From Pterois miles (lineage: Eukaryota > Chordata > Actinopteri > Perciformes > Scorpaenidae), in the NCBI GenBank assembly GCA_947000775.1, contig CAMQGK010000110.1:20293501-20357500 (forward strand): a stretch of DNA of 64,000 bases. The letters are read 5' to 3'. The notes beneath the pieces are model-generated. The model did no database searches. It was not told the origin of the DNA and was given only the letters and a program-made list of their open reading frames with translations. Below, in pieces: positions 27,401 through 42,400 of the stretch (the stretch's first letter is position 1; each line of letters opens with the position of its first letter). The position numbers and the translations under genes were made by a program.

Positions 27401-30400
27401 TTCCCATTTTGGAAACATATCTGGAAATTTACAGCTACTTCAAAACTCAACTGTGCTCTTTTATTATTTATGTAACATCTATATCATTTCCTTCTTCTTT
27501 CTCATGATATCATTGTCAGAATAGCAGGTACCAGTTGAACAGTTTCTCCATTTCCTCAAACAAATACCATTTTACATTGTACTTTCCAGAGACTGTCTAC
27601 AAAATAACACTTATATCTGTCGTTTTATAGGAAATTATTTGGAAAATAAATGTCCCATGAAATAAAGCATCACCAAAGATACAGTCATAGTGTTTGGCAG
27701 GTATTAGACATCCAAGGGAGTTCGGAAATTGGATATTTGAGTTACAGATGATGAACTGATAAGAAATAGGGAGTGACAGAGGAATAGATGAAGAGCTAAA
27801 GAGCAGATTATTCCATCCCATTGTTTGCATGGTTGTACGGGTGTTTGTGGTTTTGTCTGCGGATGTGAGACTATCCTTGTAGAGGTTTGTTCTCCCATTT
27901 CATTGTGTGATTTATTTATTCTCCTAACCGACTCCAATTAAAGGATAGGTGTCCTGGGAGCTGAGATGCTTTTACACTGCGCTGTCTCCATGTCTGTGTC
28001 TCCAGCCACAAAGAGGGCGTGTCGGTTTCCTCCCACCCTTCCATGGAAGAGCAAGGTCCTCATCACTTATTCAACGCTCTCCGCCCCATTCGCTGAAAGT
28101 TGCCTCGGGTGTTTTGCCTTAAATTCCCTCTCCTTTTCATTGAGGTGATGTGAAACAATTACAAAATGCAGAGAAGAGTGTTGCTATTGTGGCTTTCCTC
28201 AGTTAACCCCCTGCACTGGCTCTGTTTACGACCGCACTGTTTTATTAATGAGAAAAGTGAAAAGCATTTAGATTTAATTGATGGCTACAGTACGTAACAA
28301 ATAACATCAACGGTGAAAGACACAGCATGATTGTGGCAGGACTCACCTTATGACACAATACACTTAAACAACAGACTGCACCTCTTCTAATCAAATATCA
28401 GTATGTTTCCTTTACTCTTAAATGCACATTCATTTTGCATTTGAGCATGAAACGTGGGAGTAAATCTATTAAATCTCTCTGCTGCTTTCTCTTCTTGTTT
28501 TATTTATGATGATTGTAGACACAGTTTCATGATAGAACTGCCACCCATTGGTACATACCAGACAGCCTCCAATATACTGTAAGGAATTTAAAGGGTGGCA
28601 GATACAAACGCTTCATAATACATAGGGGTGGGAATCTCCAGGGGCCCCATGATGCGATATTATCACAGTACTTAAGTCAAGGTACAGTTTTATTGTGATT
28701 TTAAACATTTATTACGAGTTTTGTGATAAGATATGTTGCGATTTATTACCTTTTTTCAACTGCAAATCCTGCAGTTTGTCAACATCTGTTTTGTCTAATA
28801 AGTGGCAGTTTTCATTCTGTTCATCTCAGACTTTCATTCACATCTCTTAGGGTCAAAGGTCAAGGGACCCCTTCAAAAATGGCTAGTTTTTTCTCACCAA
28901 AATGTAGCATAACCAGTGTCACATATTTGGCACCAATCGATTTCTTTGGTTTTCTATTTTCATTTGATACCAGCTACAACCTCTGAATGACAGAATAGCA
29001 GCGCTGATGGGCTAGCGGCTTATTAAGAGGCTACTAGTTTATAAAAGATAACAATAAATGATTGATGCTTGACGTCTGTGTGTCGACTGACACGCAAAAT
29101 ATTGCGATACCATGCTGTATTGATTTTTTGCCCCCCACCCTTAATAATGTGTGCACACAGACAATTTAATTAAAAAAAATATATATCATAAATCCCACAT
29201 CAGCATCAATACATTCTACAATTTAAGATGCTTTTCAAACAGTCTTATCTTGTCATCCTCTCTTGTAAATGTTTTCATGTCTCCAGGTAACGGAAAGTGA
29301 TCAGTTAAAACCTTGAGGAACATTTGGATGGAAACATACTCATAGCAGCCAGCGTGCTGATTTAAATCAGTTTGAACTGGGTGTGAAGGCAGGCGGAGAG
29401 TGAATGAGAGCACCACAGCAAGCTACAGCAGCAGTGTAACATGGGGACTTTGCTGGCGACTACAGGGCATGTCTGTGTGGGCACATTTGCATGACAGGAC
29501 CATTGTGGAGGCCTGGCATGCAAACAAAGCGCATCTCTGTGGTTTCTGTGTGTTTTAGCCGCTGCTATCAGGCATGTTGCACTGAAGAGCTTTTAGTGAG
29601 AAATAATGGTTTTGGAGGCGTTGGGTGGGGAGCGGGGTGGGTGCGGTTAATGTTTCTCCACTTTGAACTGGACATTATGCACTGTCATCTCCTACTCAGG
29701 GGGGCACATTAATATTTGCACACTGTGTGGGCGAAAGTAGCAATTCCAAATGTGCACATGCTTATGTGTGTCTTTCTGTGTGTATTGCACTGTTTATATT
29801 TAGCTATGTAAAGCATTATAATAATGAGCATTTATGTAGGTGGGGGGTGGGTTTCTCTGTCACAGTGACATGGACACTAACGACCTTAATCATGACCTAA
29901 CAACATCACCATGGTTACCTCCTACACTCTGCAGGGAGGGGAGAGTGTTCAAATGTCATTGCCTAATGCCTATACATTATGTGTCCCTTGATTACAGGTC
30001 TACTGACAGCCTTTGAAAACAATACATACTGTCGTGCTAAATCTTTATTATAAGTATGTAGAAAATATGTAAGTCCTTTCCTCAAATGACCCTAGGTGTG
30101 GGTAACTAGCTGTTTCTTTTGTTTATTTATTTGTTGAGTTTCTTCTATAGTTGTTAAAGTCACCTCTCATCATGTATAGGCAGGCTTGTCACGATTATCA
30201 CGATTTATCATGATTGTCCATAGTATTCACATTATTTATCTGTTCAAAATGTACCTTAAAGGGAGATTTGAGAGGTATTTAATACCCTTAACAACATTTG
30301 AATGGGCAAAAATCCTGCTTTAGAATAGAATAATAGAATAGACCTTTATTAATCCCACAGTGGGGAAATTTGGTGATTACAGCAGCACATTTACAAAAAA

Positions 30401-33400
30401 CACACCCAAGTGTACATAAGAATATATGGAAAAATACAGACAGTACAGACAGCAATTGTATTTATGTTTTAATTATTGTGAATCAATTAACATCACAAAA
30501 CAATGGTAAATATTGTCCATAAACCCTTACAGGTTCTACGTTTAGCTTAAAAATATGCTCAAATCTTAACATGACAAACTGAAGCCCAATAGGCAACAGC
30601 TGTCAGTGTGTCAGTGTGCTGACTTGACTATGACTTGCCCCAAACTGCATATGATTATCATAAAGTGGGCATGTCTGTAAAGGGGAGACTTGTGGGTACC
30701 CAGAGAACCCATTTTCATTCACATATCTTGAGGTCAGTGGTCAAGGGACCCCTTTGAAAATGACCATGACAGCTTTTCCTCTCCAAAATTTAACATAAGT
30801 TTGGAGTGTATATTTAACCTCCTTTGCATCATGTTAGTATGACATGGTTGGCACCAATGGATTCCTCATGTTTTCTAGTATCTTCTCTCTAGCTTCAGAT
30901 GACTGAGCCCTTACAACTGAACTACAAACTACAACCTACGAAATAATATATTAATAATAAAATAATATTGATTGCTTTATTGCGTTAAAGAAATTAGTGG
31001 CGTTAAAACTAATTTAAGATAAGATAAGATAAGATACTCCTTTATTATGTTAACTTTGACAGCCTTCGTTTTTAAATTGTACAATGCTTTCAGTTTTGGA
31101 GGTCATTTTATGTTACATTGTACCAATAACAAAAAAAAAAAAAGTGCGGACATACAACCGCATCATCAGCATACATCTGAGGTGCAGATTCTTCTGGATG
31201 ACGGTTCCATGAAAACTCTGTGTTGAAGTTAACAGGAAAATCTTCTACCTTCTCTCTTTTCATACAGTTAATAAATTATTTTATTTCATTTTAGTTATTT
31301 TTACTTCCTCTTATGTGTGTCTTGGTGGTGATTTTGACAACCATTGTCTCACTGAGGAATATAAAGGCTTAGAAGAGAGGTATGCTTTGGGCAATGTTTG
31401 ATTGATTGACTGGTTGTCACATTCAGTTTGTTGTGGTTGTTGGCCCCGTCTTGCTCCACCTCTTCCCCCATTAACCAAATTAAATTCAATCGACAAAGAT
31501 GGCGAAGAACCGTAAACCAAAATCCAGGCTTCAAAACGTCCCTTCAGAAATCTCTGGTTGACAAGACTGGTCCATATTTTTCTAAAATCTATGTTTTTCT
31601 ACGACAACCTCAGCAAGTTCTGCAAGAACAACTGGCAAGGAATAAAAAGGAGGGAGTTTTATAATGAGAAGAATTTCACATTGCAAAACATATGAAAACC
31701 ATTTTGTTCTCTGAATGCATATTTCTTTATTACTTTCCATCTCACCACACACAGTGAAAATGGAACGTGAAGAATAAAACAGGACCAGATGTTACTGTGA
31801 CATGAGAACAATTAGATGGCGCTCAGAGACGTCAGAACTGATGTCATGGAATTTTATACTTGTTTTAGATTTAAGCAAAAGCCCAGTCAGTGTCCTGTTG
31901 CGAGGGAATTTCACATGTTAGCTCTGCACGCTTCATCTGTAAAGCCGCCCACTCCCCACTTTCCATCCACTTTCCGTTCAATATCGTCTCTCACCGCTCC
32001 CCAAACACTCTCCCTGGAGCTGCACACACACTCTGCCAACCTCCACTCTGGAACATTAAGCTGAATTTAATGTAGCAAACACATGAATCTGCATAAACAC
32101 ACACAAAAAAAGCAACAGTTCATTTTACCAAATAAGTGTGGGACAGCGAGTCTGCACTTTACGTGCTGTCTTCAGTACACAAACCGCAAATGCACAAACA
32201 CAGCCAGCAGAACTGCGACTTGAAAGGACTGGTGTGATTGGGAGGAAAAATGCTGAGGGAGAGTGCTGCAGAATGAAAATCAGAAAAATGATGTATGTAT
32301 GGGTGTGTATGTGCGTGCATGCAGCAGCTGGTTCTGGTCAGCTGACATTTATTGCAGACTGTGATTTGTTGGGTGAGCTGGGCTGGGCTGGACCGTGCAC
32401 AGCTGCTGTCGGTGTATGTGTGTGTTAGAGGAAGAGAGAGAGAGGGGAAAAGAGAGAGAGCCATGTAAGGCTGCCAGTGTGTAAGCTCAGCAACATTAGG
32501 AGCTGGAGACGGGGGTAGAGCAGTGTAGCAAGGAAACACAAAGCTTGCAAAGCTGGTTGAAGTGAAGCAAGACAGGGGAGGGCAGCACCACTGGCTGGAC
32601 CAGGGGCTGACTGGACTGGGCTGAACTGGACTGTGTCATCAGGGCCGACACTTGAGCTCAGGTTGACAAACAAGAAACTTGAGTTCAGGTGAAGCCTATA
32701 CTGCTGGACTGGATCAGGCTGGACCAGGAGTCAACTGCAGTGGATTATGGGTTGTTCGGCCAGTGTGGTACTGCTCCTACGTTCAGTGGGCGGGGCTGAC
32801 TGCGGTCACATGTGTTCACGACAGGACCAGATGTCATTGGATGCTGCCACTCCCACCCTGGAGGGTTACACCACCACCACTTCACCTCTGACCATCATTG
32901 TAATGGTAACCAGCACTACTGCACCTCCAACTCCCCATTAACTCTGCATTTCTACCTGATGCATGCATTGGCAGGTATATGGGAGCAATTGTGTGCACAA
33001 TGGCATCATATGTGGATGTGCATGAGTGTATATTTTTGTGCAGTTTAATTGCAATAATGGATGGGTGTCATGAGCCAAAAGGTAAAAGAGATTTTTACCA
33101 TGTGTATAAACTTTCTTCTCTTAATTTCTGTTTTGTTTTCTCTGCAGCTCATCAACTTTTTTACTGCCTCTTTCTTTTTCTCTGCTGCTGAGGTTGATGT
33201 ATGATACCAATGATCGGGCCTGGTTGTTTCCCTTCACAGATGAGAGAAGGACGGAAATGGAGGGAGGAGAATGAGGAGGGGGATGGTGGGGTCAGACATG
33301 AGGAATCTAGTTTCTGTGGGAAAAATCTGCTTGCTCTGCATATGGTCACCAGAGAAGATAATAAAAATAGCTATTCAAACAGAACCATGAATAAAAAGGT

Positions 33401-36400
33401 GGATGAGAGGTATTTGACCGAGTGAATGAACGAAGGAAGCGATGAATGAATTACTTAAAAGTGCATGTCTCTCCTCACCGACTTTTCTTTTCAGTACAGT
33501 CGGTACATCTGTTTGGTATCTGTATCCACTTGTGCTGGCCAGTTTTTTTATTCCCAGAAAGACCCTGGTTTCTGTAAGCCTAGTGGAAAAAATGTTATAA
33601 TTTTGGCAGGGTGGGATCTTTACTCTCGCCCCTTCTGTTTCCCCTTTCTTTCTTTCCCTCCATAAACCTTCTGGTGCCTGTTTTTCTGGTCTGAGTGGCA
33701 GATAATAGATTACACTGCAAAGTCATGTTTGCGGCTGATTCTTGTACTCTAAGCATAATAGCATGTGTTGATATATTCAGGCCAGGCTGCTCTAGAAACT
33801 AGTGCACCAACTGTGCCTTTTGCATATCTCCTCCAATGTTTATACATTTTTCCAGGCTTAAATGACTGTATTTCAAAATGCAGTCATGTTGGTCACCTTA
33901 AAAACAAAGATGGCACTATTCGCACCGACAGCCAGTTCCTGTAGCACCACTTTATGCTTCTAGACAGTTATTTGATATGCGATTCACAAAGGTGTCCAGG
34001 TCTGATTTGTCAAGTTTCAAAACATTTTGTGTAATATATTGCAGTAGATGATCATGTAGGGAGTCGGGTTGCTGGATATCAAGCGAAAAAAGTATAGCTG
34101 TGTGTCATCTGCATAAAATATGACCAAGCGGAATCATGCGGATGGGGAGAACTAAATGGCCAAAGTATTGAACCCTGAGGGACTCCCAAGGTCAAATGCA
34201 GCTTTGATGATCTTGTTAAGGTCCTTTTTTGAAGATGAAACCAATTTAAAACTGACCCTGAAATTTATACCCATTGCTTAGTGATTGATCAGTAGTGTCA
34301 GATGCAGAGATGTGATCTAAAAGAACTAAAACTACCAGCTCCCAGTAGTCAGTCTTTCGTAACTCTCAAGTGGTATCTCCTAATTATGGTCTGGAAATTA
34401 ATTGAAAGGTTTAATTGTGGTCATGAAACTGATGACACAATCATCTACTTTGGTGAGTCGAAATGTTTGAAAATTGGTCTTCAGTTCTTCAACACCGTTT
34501 GATCCAGAGAGGGGTTATTCAAAAGTGGTTCAATATTTTAATAGTTTTAAACTGAGCAAGCAGAGCACCACTGGTTAGGAGTGTAAATCCCAAGTTCAAA
34601 ATCACAATACGAATTTTTATTGATTTATCAATACAGTATTTTCTGATATCGCAAAGTCTGCCATGATGCAATTTCGATTTGATTCAATTCAGGGGCCTAG
34701 AACTGATATTAGATGATATCATATGCACTTTAACACAACCAGTTAACATTTATATCAGCTCAGTAATAGCAACTAAAATATGATTTGACAATTTTATTGC
34801 TGGGCTCTTCTAGACATTTTAAGCACTTTTTGAATGTTTACGAAGGAGGTGCACTTGGGCAGAAATTTAGACACAGCTGTGACATATCGTATCTTAAAGA
34901 TGACAATGTGTATCGATGTTTTCACTTTGCATCGATGATCCCGGATTGTTAATCATTGAATTGATCTATCATTACACCCCTACCGCTGCCCTGTGGTAGG
35001 GGTTTTGTTCATAACTGTCAGGATAAAATGTAAAACTATTTAAAAAAAGACTTCTGTAAGGAATTTAGCTGGGGTAATGTCAAAAGAGGCTTTTTACAAC
35101 CATCGAAGGGCTTTCTAAAGAGTCTAAGTATAGAGATGTTAGGGAAAGAGAAGGCGCTAACACATACTTCACAAGACATTGTCCCCTATAGCTGTCAGAT
35201 GTGCAGAACACCCTCTTTACCTCCCTCCATCCATCTCTCCGAGCTTCACACTCATCTGTCACTGACACTGTGGTCAGGGAAAGAATGCAAACCCTTGGTC
35301 TCTCCTCTCTGGACACTGTCAGTCCTCTTTGGTGTTGACCTCTCGAGTGGCATTCAATAATGTTACTGGTTGGTTAATTGGTTGTTGATAAGATGTGTGT
35401 TTTGGGGAATTATTTGTCCATTCACTGTGGACGGAGGGCTGCTTTAGAAGAAGCAGAATAACCTCCACACAGCTTGTATTGCTCTAATGATGTAAAGCAG
35501 ATGCCCTGTCTGGTTTCTTCTTCTCTCTGCTCCCCCCTTTTCTCTCTCTCATACTCCTTATCAATCTTTCCACACTCTCTCCCCCTCTCTCTGTTCTTGT
35601 CACACTTTCCTCACATCTTTCTTTTAACAAGATGATAAGCGCTTAAATCCAGCTTGTGTGTGCAACGTGCAAAGAGTTCAACCTGTGATTTCGCTCCATC
35701 TTTGTCTTAATCATCTCCCAATTTTGATTTATTCTGCTCTTCTTTTTATCTTCTGGCCAATTCAGAGCACCCCGCCCTCCATCTCCCTCTGTCTCGCTCT
35801 CTTGTTCACAGTTATGCTGGAGGAAAGCCACGCTGTGAGCCACCAGTCTAGTGCTCGATTTGTGCCCTCCACACAGCTGTAGTTTACCAACATCAACACC
35901 CACTCTATCTCACCCCTGCTAAAAGGGAGGGCGGGAGACAAACAGAGGAGACTGAAGGAGAGATGTTAAAAGGGATGTTTAATTGGGTGAGAACAAGGGA
36001 TCAGGGAAGAGACAGAGAGAATCAAAGGGAGAAGAAATAAAGGAGTGCACTGCTGAGGATGTTTGATGAAATGAGGAAGAGTGAGGAGGGGAGGAGGGAG
36101 GGATGGAGGCAGCTGCAGAGCAGAGGACGGATGGAGGGAGGGAAAGAAGAGGAGGGAGGCTGAGCTGCAGAAGTTAAATGGGTTTGAAGGAGTGCAGCGC
36201 TAAGAGCATAATTATGATTCACTGTCTCGGATGTAAAAACATCAAAGAGTTATTAACGCTTATTAAATAAGGAAAACATACAGCAGATTAAGATTAATGC
36301 TTTACTTAGAAATGTCTTGTCCTGCGAGAGTTGCAGGTTGTTGTTCCACTCATGAACATCAGAGTTGAAGTCATGAACTGTCACGTACTGTAGCGTCATC

Positions 36401-39400
36401 GCTGAATCATAAAGACTCATAAATAGCGAGATGCTGGCTAAAAGCGAAACAGACGACAAATGTTTGTATTTCACAATGGAAATTACATGTGAAACAGTTT
36501 TGGCACTTTAACCTCAAAATTGGCTGTGGCTTCACATGACTTGGCCAAAACCAACTGCCGTTAGCATATGTGAGCTCCAGATAACATAACATATAGCATA
36601 CGCTACTATACTGAAGAGGAGAGTGTGTGGAGCAATGATCAGCCACAAAATATGTTAAAAAGATTATCCTTATTCACATTGTACAATTCTACATTTTCAC
36701 ATCTGATTAATCACAAATATTTTACTGCACACAAATAAAAAAACAACAACATATATTCTCATTCAGCTCTTGTGGTGTCAAGCTATGCAGATAGTTCTGG
36801 CTGTCTTAAAAAAATCGCAATCTATCACTTACAGTATGGCAATATATTGCAATATATTAAATCACAACCCCTATGTCACGATAGGTATCACATTGCCAGA
36901 TTCTTGCCGATAGGCAGCCCTATGTCTTTCCAGACACAGCATCCGATACAGTCTGGATAACCCACAGACATTGCTGTTAAGACTTTCTATGGGAACTGCT
37001 TCCAACCAAAGAAATATAATCTTTAGATTTTATGACAACTTTAAATTTTTTTAGTATATAATTGCCCAGAGTGAAATGAGGACACTGTTTCTAATAAGAG
37101 ATGCTGATTTTTCAATGCTGAGAGCACCATGTGATATTCCATTCACCTCTGGTACACAGGCATACAATTCAGACACACCATTACAAAAAAGGAAGTGATG
37201 TAATGAGAATGTTTTCTTTTGAAATACGGGTGAATTGACCCTTTAAAGTGGGATAATGCAGTACATTGATTTCCCTGCGTCATGTAATCCATTAGCGCTC
37301 CCAAAAAGCCTAATGGCGGCACCTTATATAATGTGTTAACAGCAGGTACTGTATAGCAGTTTGTTGTATCATCAGGACTTGTTTCCTCTTGTACAGATCT
37401 CTGTTCTGCTATGAGGTTTAATCTGGGGGAAGTGGGTGTCTGTATGTGTGCAGGCAAATACAGATGTAAATGTGTATATACTGTATGTAGTGTTGTATTG
37501 CATTTATTTAAATGGGAACATGAATACCACTGTATGTTTTTAATTTTGTACATGTCTTTTTATATATACATGGTCTTGCATACTGTCATGCACAGGTTAG
37601 CTTTAGAACAGGAAGTTGAAGGTTTGCATGCTTGTTGGTGTATGTGTATGCTTGTGTGCATGGGCAAGCTGACGGTGTGCTATTCACACATTTGGTCAGA
37701 AGAAGATAAGACGCTGAGAGTTTGACTTTGAGTGTGTGTGAGTACATGATAGTGTTAAACTGTAGAGAGGGGTTGTCTATTTGACTGTAAACTGTTACCT
37801 GTACTTTGTTCAGTACCGATAATAGTAGTGTCTTGTGTTGTCTCGCCGAATTCTCAGAAAGACATAAGATGTGTAGAAACGGGAGCGTCGGGTTGGTTAG
37901 TTTCTCCTTTTGCGGGGGATTTTCACTGAGTGTGTGCACTGAAGTGTGTGTTGGACATCAAACATCAACTTCCTCTGCATCCACGTGCACCGACACAAAC
38001 TCACAAACCCTCCCAGTGTTAGTTCTGCTTCTGATAGAGCACATGCCTGCGATGTGCGCTTTGCTTTGTTCACTTTTGATTCAACTTTAACCTTTTTGTT
38101 TTTCTCTCTGGAAGTTCTGCTGCTTATTTTTGTACACACTTGACTGTGCTCGCAATGAGCTTCAGGAGCAAAATCACCTTCAGGAGGAAAATAAAGAGCA
38201 AACGAGTGCGATCGGATTTCACCCGGCTGAGTATTGTATGTATATACGTCACATTCATGCTGCATTTACAACTCTCAACTATTTATTGACTATCACATGG
38301 CTGCAATTTACTAATCAGGGACTTACACATGTTTATATGCTGTCAGTTATAGTCATTACTATGATTTTATACATATTGTGTTTCATGATATTTGTGTGCT
38401 TCATTTCCTCGTCTGTTGAAGGTTTGTTTGTTACACTACACTGAGCCAGGGTGTGACAGGAAGAGTCAGATAGGGGAGATTAAATGATGTGTGTGTTAAT
38501 GATGCACACCTAGCAGCAGAGCTAATGCTACATTAGTGTACCTGACAGACGTCAGCTTGTGAGGGAAAGCCACAGACTCCCCTCAAAGACATCAGTTCTG
38601 ACGTCACATGGGCGTCACATACAAAAACCTCCAGCTCGATCTAATCGCCTGACTTTTGCTTTCCTCTGTCACTTATCTGTTTGAATCTTATGCCATTTAC
38701 TTGCTAATGACTGGTGTGCAGAAATTTTGATTTACCAGTTAGTTATTAGGGCTACAACTAATGGCTATTTTCATTATTGATTATTCTGTCATTTTTTTAA
38801 TTCATTGATTAAATATTTGTCAGAAAGTAGTAAAAAAAAAAAAAATCTGATCATGATTTCTCAAAACTCAAGTTGTCACCATCGGACACCTTGTTTTGTC
38901 TGGTCAACAGTCCAACACTTAAAGATGTTTAATTTATGGGTGCTTGATGTTGGATTTTTACCGATATCCGATATGCCAATATTTTCCAGCGTATTTTGTC
39001 TGAAACGCACTAACATGCATCATTTTTGCACATAATTGCAGCAAATGTCAAGTCTCCCCTGTAGTGGAATTAACATATTATTATGCCTACTGTTATCGTG
39101 ACAGCCCACTGGCAGATGCAGACATATAAAACAATGCTTTACAAAATGTACACATTCATTAGGCAAAATAACAAAAAACACATCAAGTTGCATTACATGT
39201 AAAACATTTGTTTTAATTTACACTACATGTTCAAACAAAACTGAAGAATTCATCCTACTTTTAACAGGCTTGGATGATGCTGTCCCAGAGAGTAGACGGT
39301 CCCAAAAATAGGCACAGACAGGGCAATTTTGACCTATTTCACAAATTGCAAAACATACTTCCACACTGCTGACATATTTGGTTTTTGCACCCGCTCAGTC

Positions 39401-42400
39401 ACCGATGCAAAAGGGTCATTTTAAAGCCTTTATTTGCCGATACCGATGACATGCCGATATCATTGTGTTAGTTAATTTACAGTGATATGAAACAGGGAAA
39501 AGCAGCATTTCAGAAGCTAAATGCTGCACATATTTAGCACTTTTTGCCAAATAATTTAATTGACTAATCAATTATTGTGATTGTTGACAATCATTTTTCT
39601 AATAAATTCATCCATCCATCCATCCATCGTCAACCGCTTATCCCGTTAGGGGTCGGGGGGGGGTGGGGCGATCCCAGCTGGGAATGGGGGGAGGGAGGGG
39701 ACACCCTGGGAGGTCGCCAATCCAACGGAGGGGAAAAAAAAAAAAAAAAAAAAAAAAAAGACAACCATTCACCTCACACCCACCCAGGGAAAATTAAAAA
39801 AACAAATAACCAAAAATTTTGGGGGGGGGGGGGAGGGGGGGCGGAGAAAACCCCAAGGGGAAAAAAAACACAAGAAGAGAGGAAGAGAACCCCTCTTGGG
39901 GGGGGGGGAAACACCACCCCCGCGGCTAATAAATTAATCAACATATTTATTATTGAAAAGTCAGTGTGTAATACTGCTTTACAAGTTTGGAGCAAGGAAC
40001 AACAAACTAGAAAACACCTCTCTACACGAACCACTTATCTGGGGTCGGGTCGTGGGGGCAGCTGCTCTAGCAGGGGACCCCAAACTTCCCTTTCCTAGGC
40101 CAGATTAACCAGCTCTGACTGGGGGATCCCGAGGCGTTCCCAGGCCAGTGTGTAGATATAATCTCTCCCCCTAGTCCTGGGTCTTCCCTGGGGCCTCCTC
40201 CCAGGTGGTCATGCCTGGAACACCTCCCTAGGGAGACGCCCAGGTGGCATCCTTACTAGATGCCCAAACCACCTCAACTGGCTCTTTTCAACGCAAAGGA
40301 GCGGCAGCTCTACTCCGGGTCCCTCACGGATGGCTGAGCTTCTCACCCTCTCTAAGGGAGACACCAGCCACCCTCCTGGGAAAACGGAGGGTGGGAACCT
40401 TTCGGCCATGACCCAGCCTTCATGGCCACAGGTGAGAGTAGGAGCAAAGGTTGTCCCCTCACTCGTGAGCAAGACCCCAAGGGTACTTGAACTCCTTCTA
40501 TTGGTTTTAATACTGCATGTGGGTAAATGTTAACAGTATAGCATGTGGGTGGTAAGGGCAGTAGTATTTAGATGGGTTTCCTAAAACATAGATCACCTTG
40601 GGTTGAGTTACATTCTTGTTTCTTTCTTCTGTGCTCTCTCTTGGGTGTGCGTCAAGAGGCCTATTGTGATTGTTAGGGTAACTGTGGTGGGTAAAAGCCC
40701 CGGTCTGTGCTGAATGCGTGTGAACCAAACCAGACATCATTACTTCCTCTGCCTTCCTCACCACAGCCTGCTCCAGCTCTCGCTTTGCTGCTGTTGCTGC
40801 TCTGTTGCTATTCTCTGAATGACAGAAGTTTTCGATCTGTAAAACACATGTTTAAAATGTTGGGTTTTTGTGAGTGTGTGTGTGACTCATTGACCTATTA
40901 CATAATCTTTCAACATAGCTTTAAAAAAGAGAAAGTTAGGGTTGCGAGAACAGGCCTTCACAAATAGAAGGGACTGCTGAGAGGTGAGTGCTCGTCGCAT
41001 GTGGTGTTTTCATATTTAAGATCACACAGTGTCAGTCTATGTTGGTCTGGTTGCTTATTGATGTGTTCATTTACTGAAAAATCCACCTGTATCATGTCGA
41101 CGTGTGTCCAGTAAAATGAAGCTGGTGTCTAATACTACTTCTCTTTTTAATCTCAGTTAATCTAAAACAACTCCACATGTGTATTTTAGGTGTGGTGTGT
41201 CACAGCCTCACTTCAGCCGTAGTGCTACTTCCTCAACGCGTCTTTTAGGTCCTAATGATGTCATGGCAAAACAGGGGAAATTGTCATGGATACTGCTTTT
41301 AATAAAATATGCATGCTCCAAGAATAGTGTGGTTCATGAACAAAACTGCATTTATAGTCTGTATAGTCTTTTTTCTGCTTTCACAATAACTGTTTTGTAT
41401 AATTTGAAAATGTTCAATGTTGGTGCTGATACGATACCAAATTACAGTGCAGATGCCAAAACATTTTCTTTGGGGAGGGTAAACATGTTTTATTCAATGC
41501 ATTTAAACAATCAGTGTGTAACATTTAGAGGCAACTGTTGGCAGAAATGGACTATAATATTAATAAGTATTTTTTCTTTAGTGTATAATCACCTGAAAGT
41601 AAGAATTGGTGTGTTTTTGTGACCTTAAAATGAGTCCTTTTATATCTACATAGAGAGCGGGTTCTCTTCACAGAGATGGCCAACATGTTTCTACAGTAGC
41701 CCAGAATGGTCAAATATTGGTTCTAGATAGCGTTTTGCGTTTTCGTGTCGGCCAGTTGTAGTTCTCCTACATGCTTGGCACACGTGAGAAGCTTCAGTTG
41801 GTTGCAATCTGCAGCCTCACCGCTAGATGCTGCCAAATGCTACACACTCTGCACTTGTAAAAAAAATATGACAAACTGCTGGATTTATCAGTGCTGACTA
41901 AAGACATTTCCCTCAATAGAATATAAAGTTAGAAAATGTTACTCATCAAAAAATCTATTTGAACAAGCGCTCGATGCCAATTGTCAACACTTGACACTTT
42001 TCAATTTTAGATGTTTGGCATTGCATCTTATCTTATCTTATTGTATCTTATTGTAATATGTGAATACTGATCAAGTGTCTCTGTGTTTCCGTTTGCAGCA
42101 GGAGAAGCCGAAGCTGATTGATCCTCTCGACTATGAGACTGTCATCTCTGAACTGGGGGACGAGTTGAAGGAAGACCCTCTCAGAGACCTGCTACTGTTC
42201 CCCGACCATGATTTCTCAGTAAGTGTGTGTGTCTGTGGGGACCTGATGGTTCAGTGGTTAATGCAGTCAGAACAGGAAAGGCTCACACAACAGTCATTTT
42301 TGCATCCATGAAATGCAACACACTGTGGGATTGTTAGCAGAAAGTAGTGTACATGTCATGGATATGACTTTTTTTTGTTCCACTGTGAAAACTTTTTAAG

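Noticed and set aside
32138..32673. Opposing open frames of 82-126 residues in intron 1
   Set aside because: Low-complexity GA/CT composition, no domain, no splice-site context.
39577..40098. 173-residue open frame
   Set aside because: It runs through long A and G homopolymers in a probable damaged repeat consensus.
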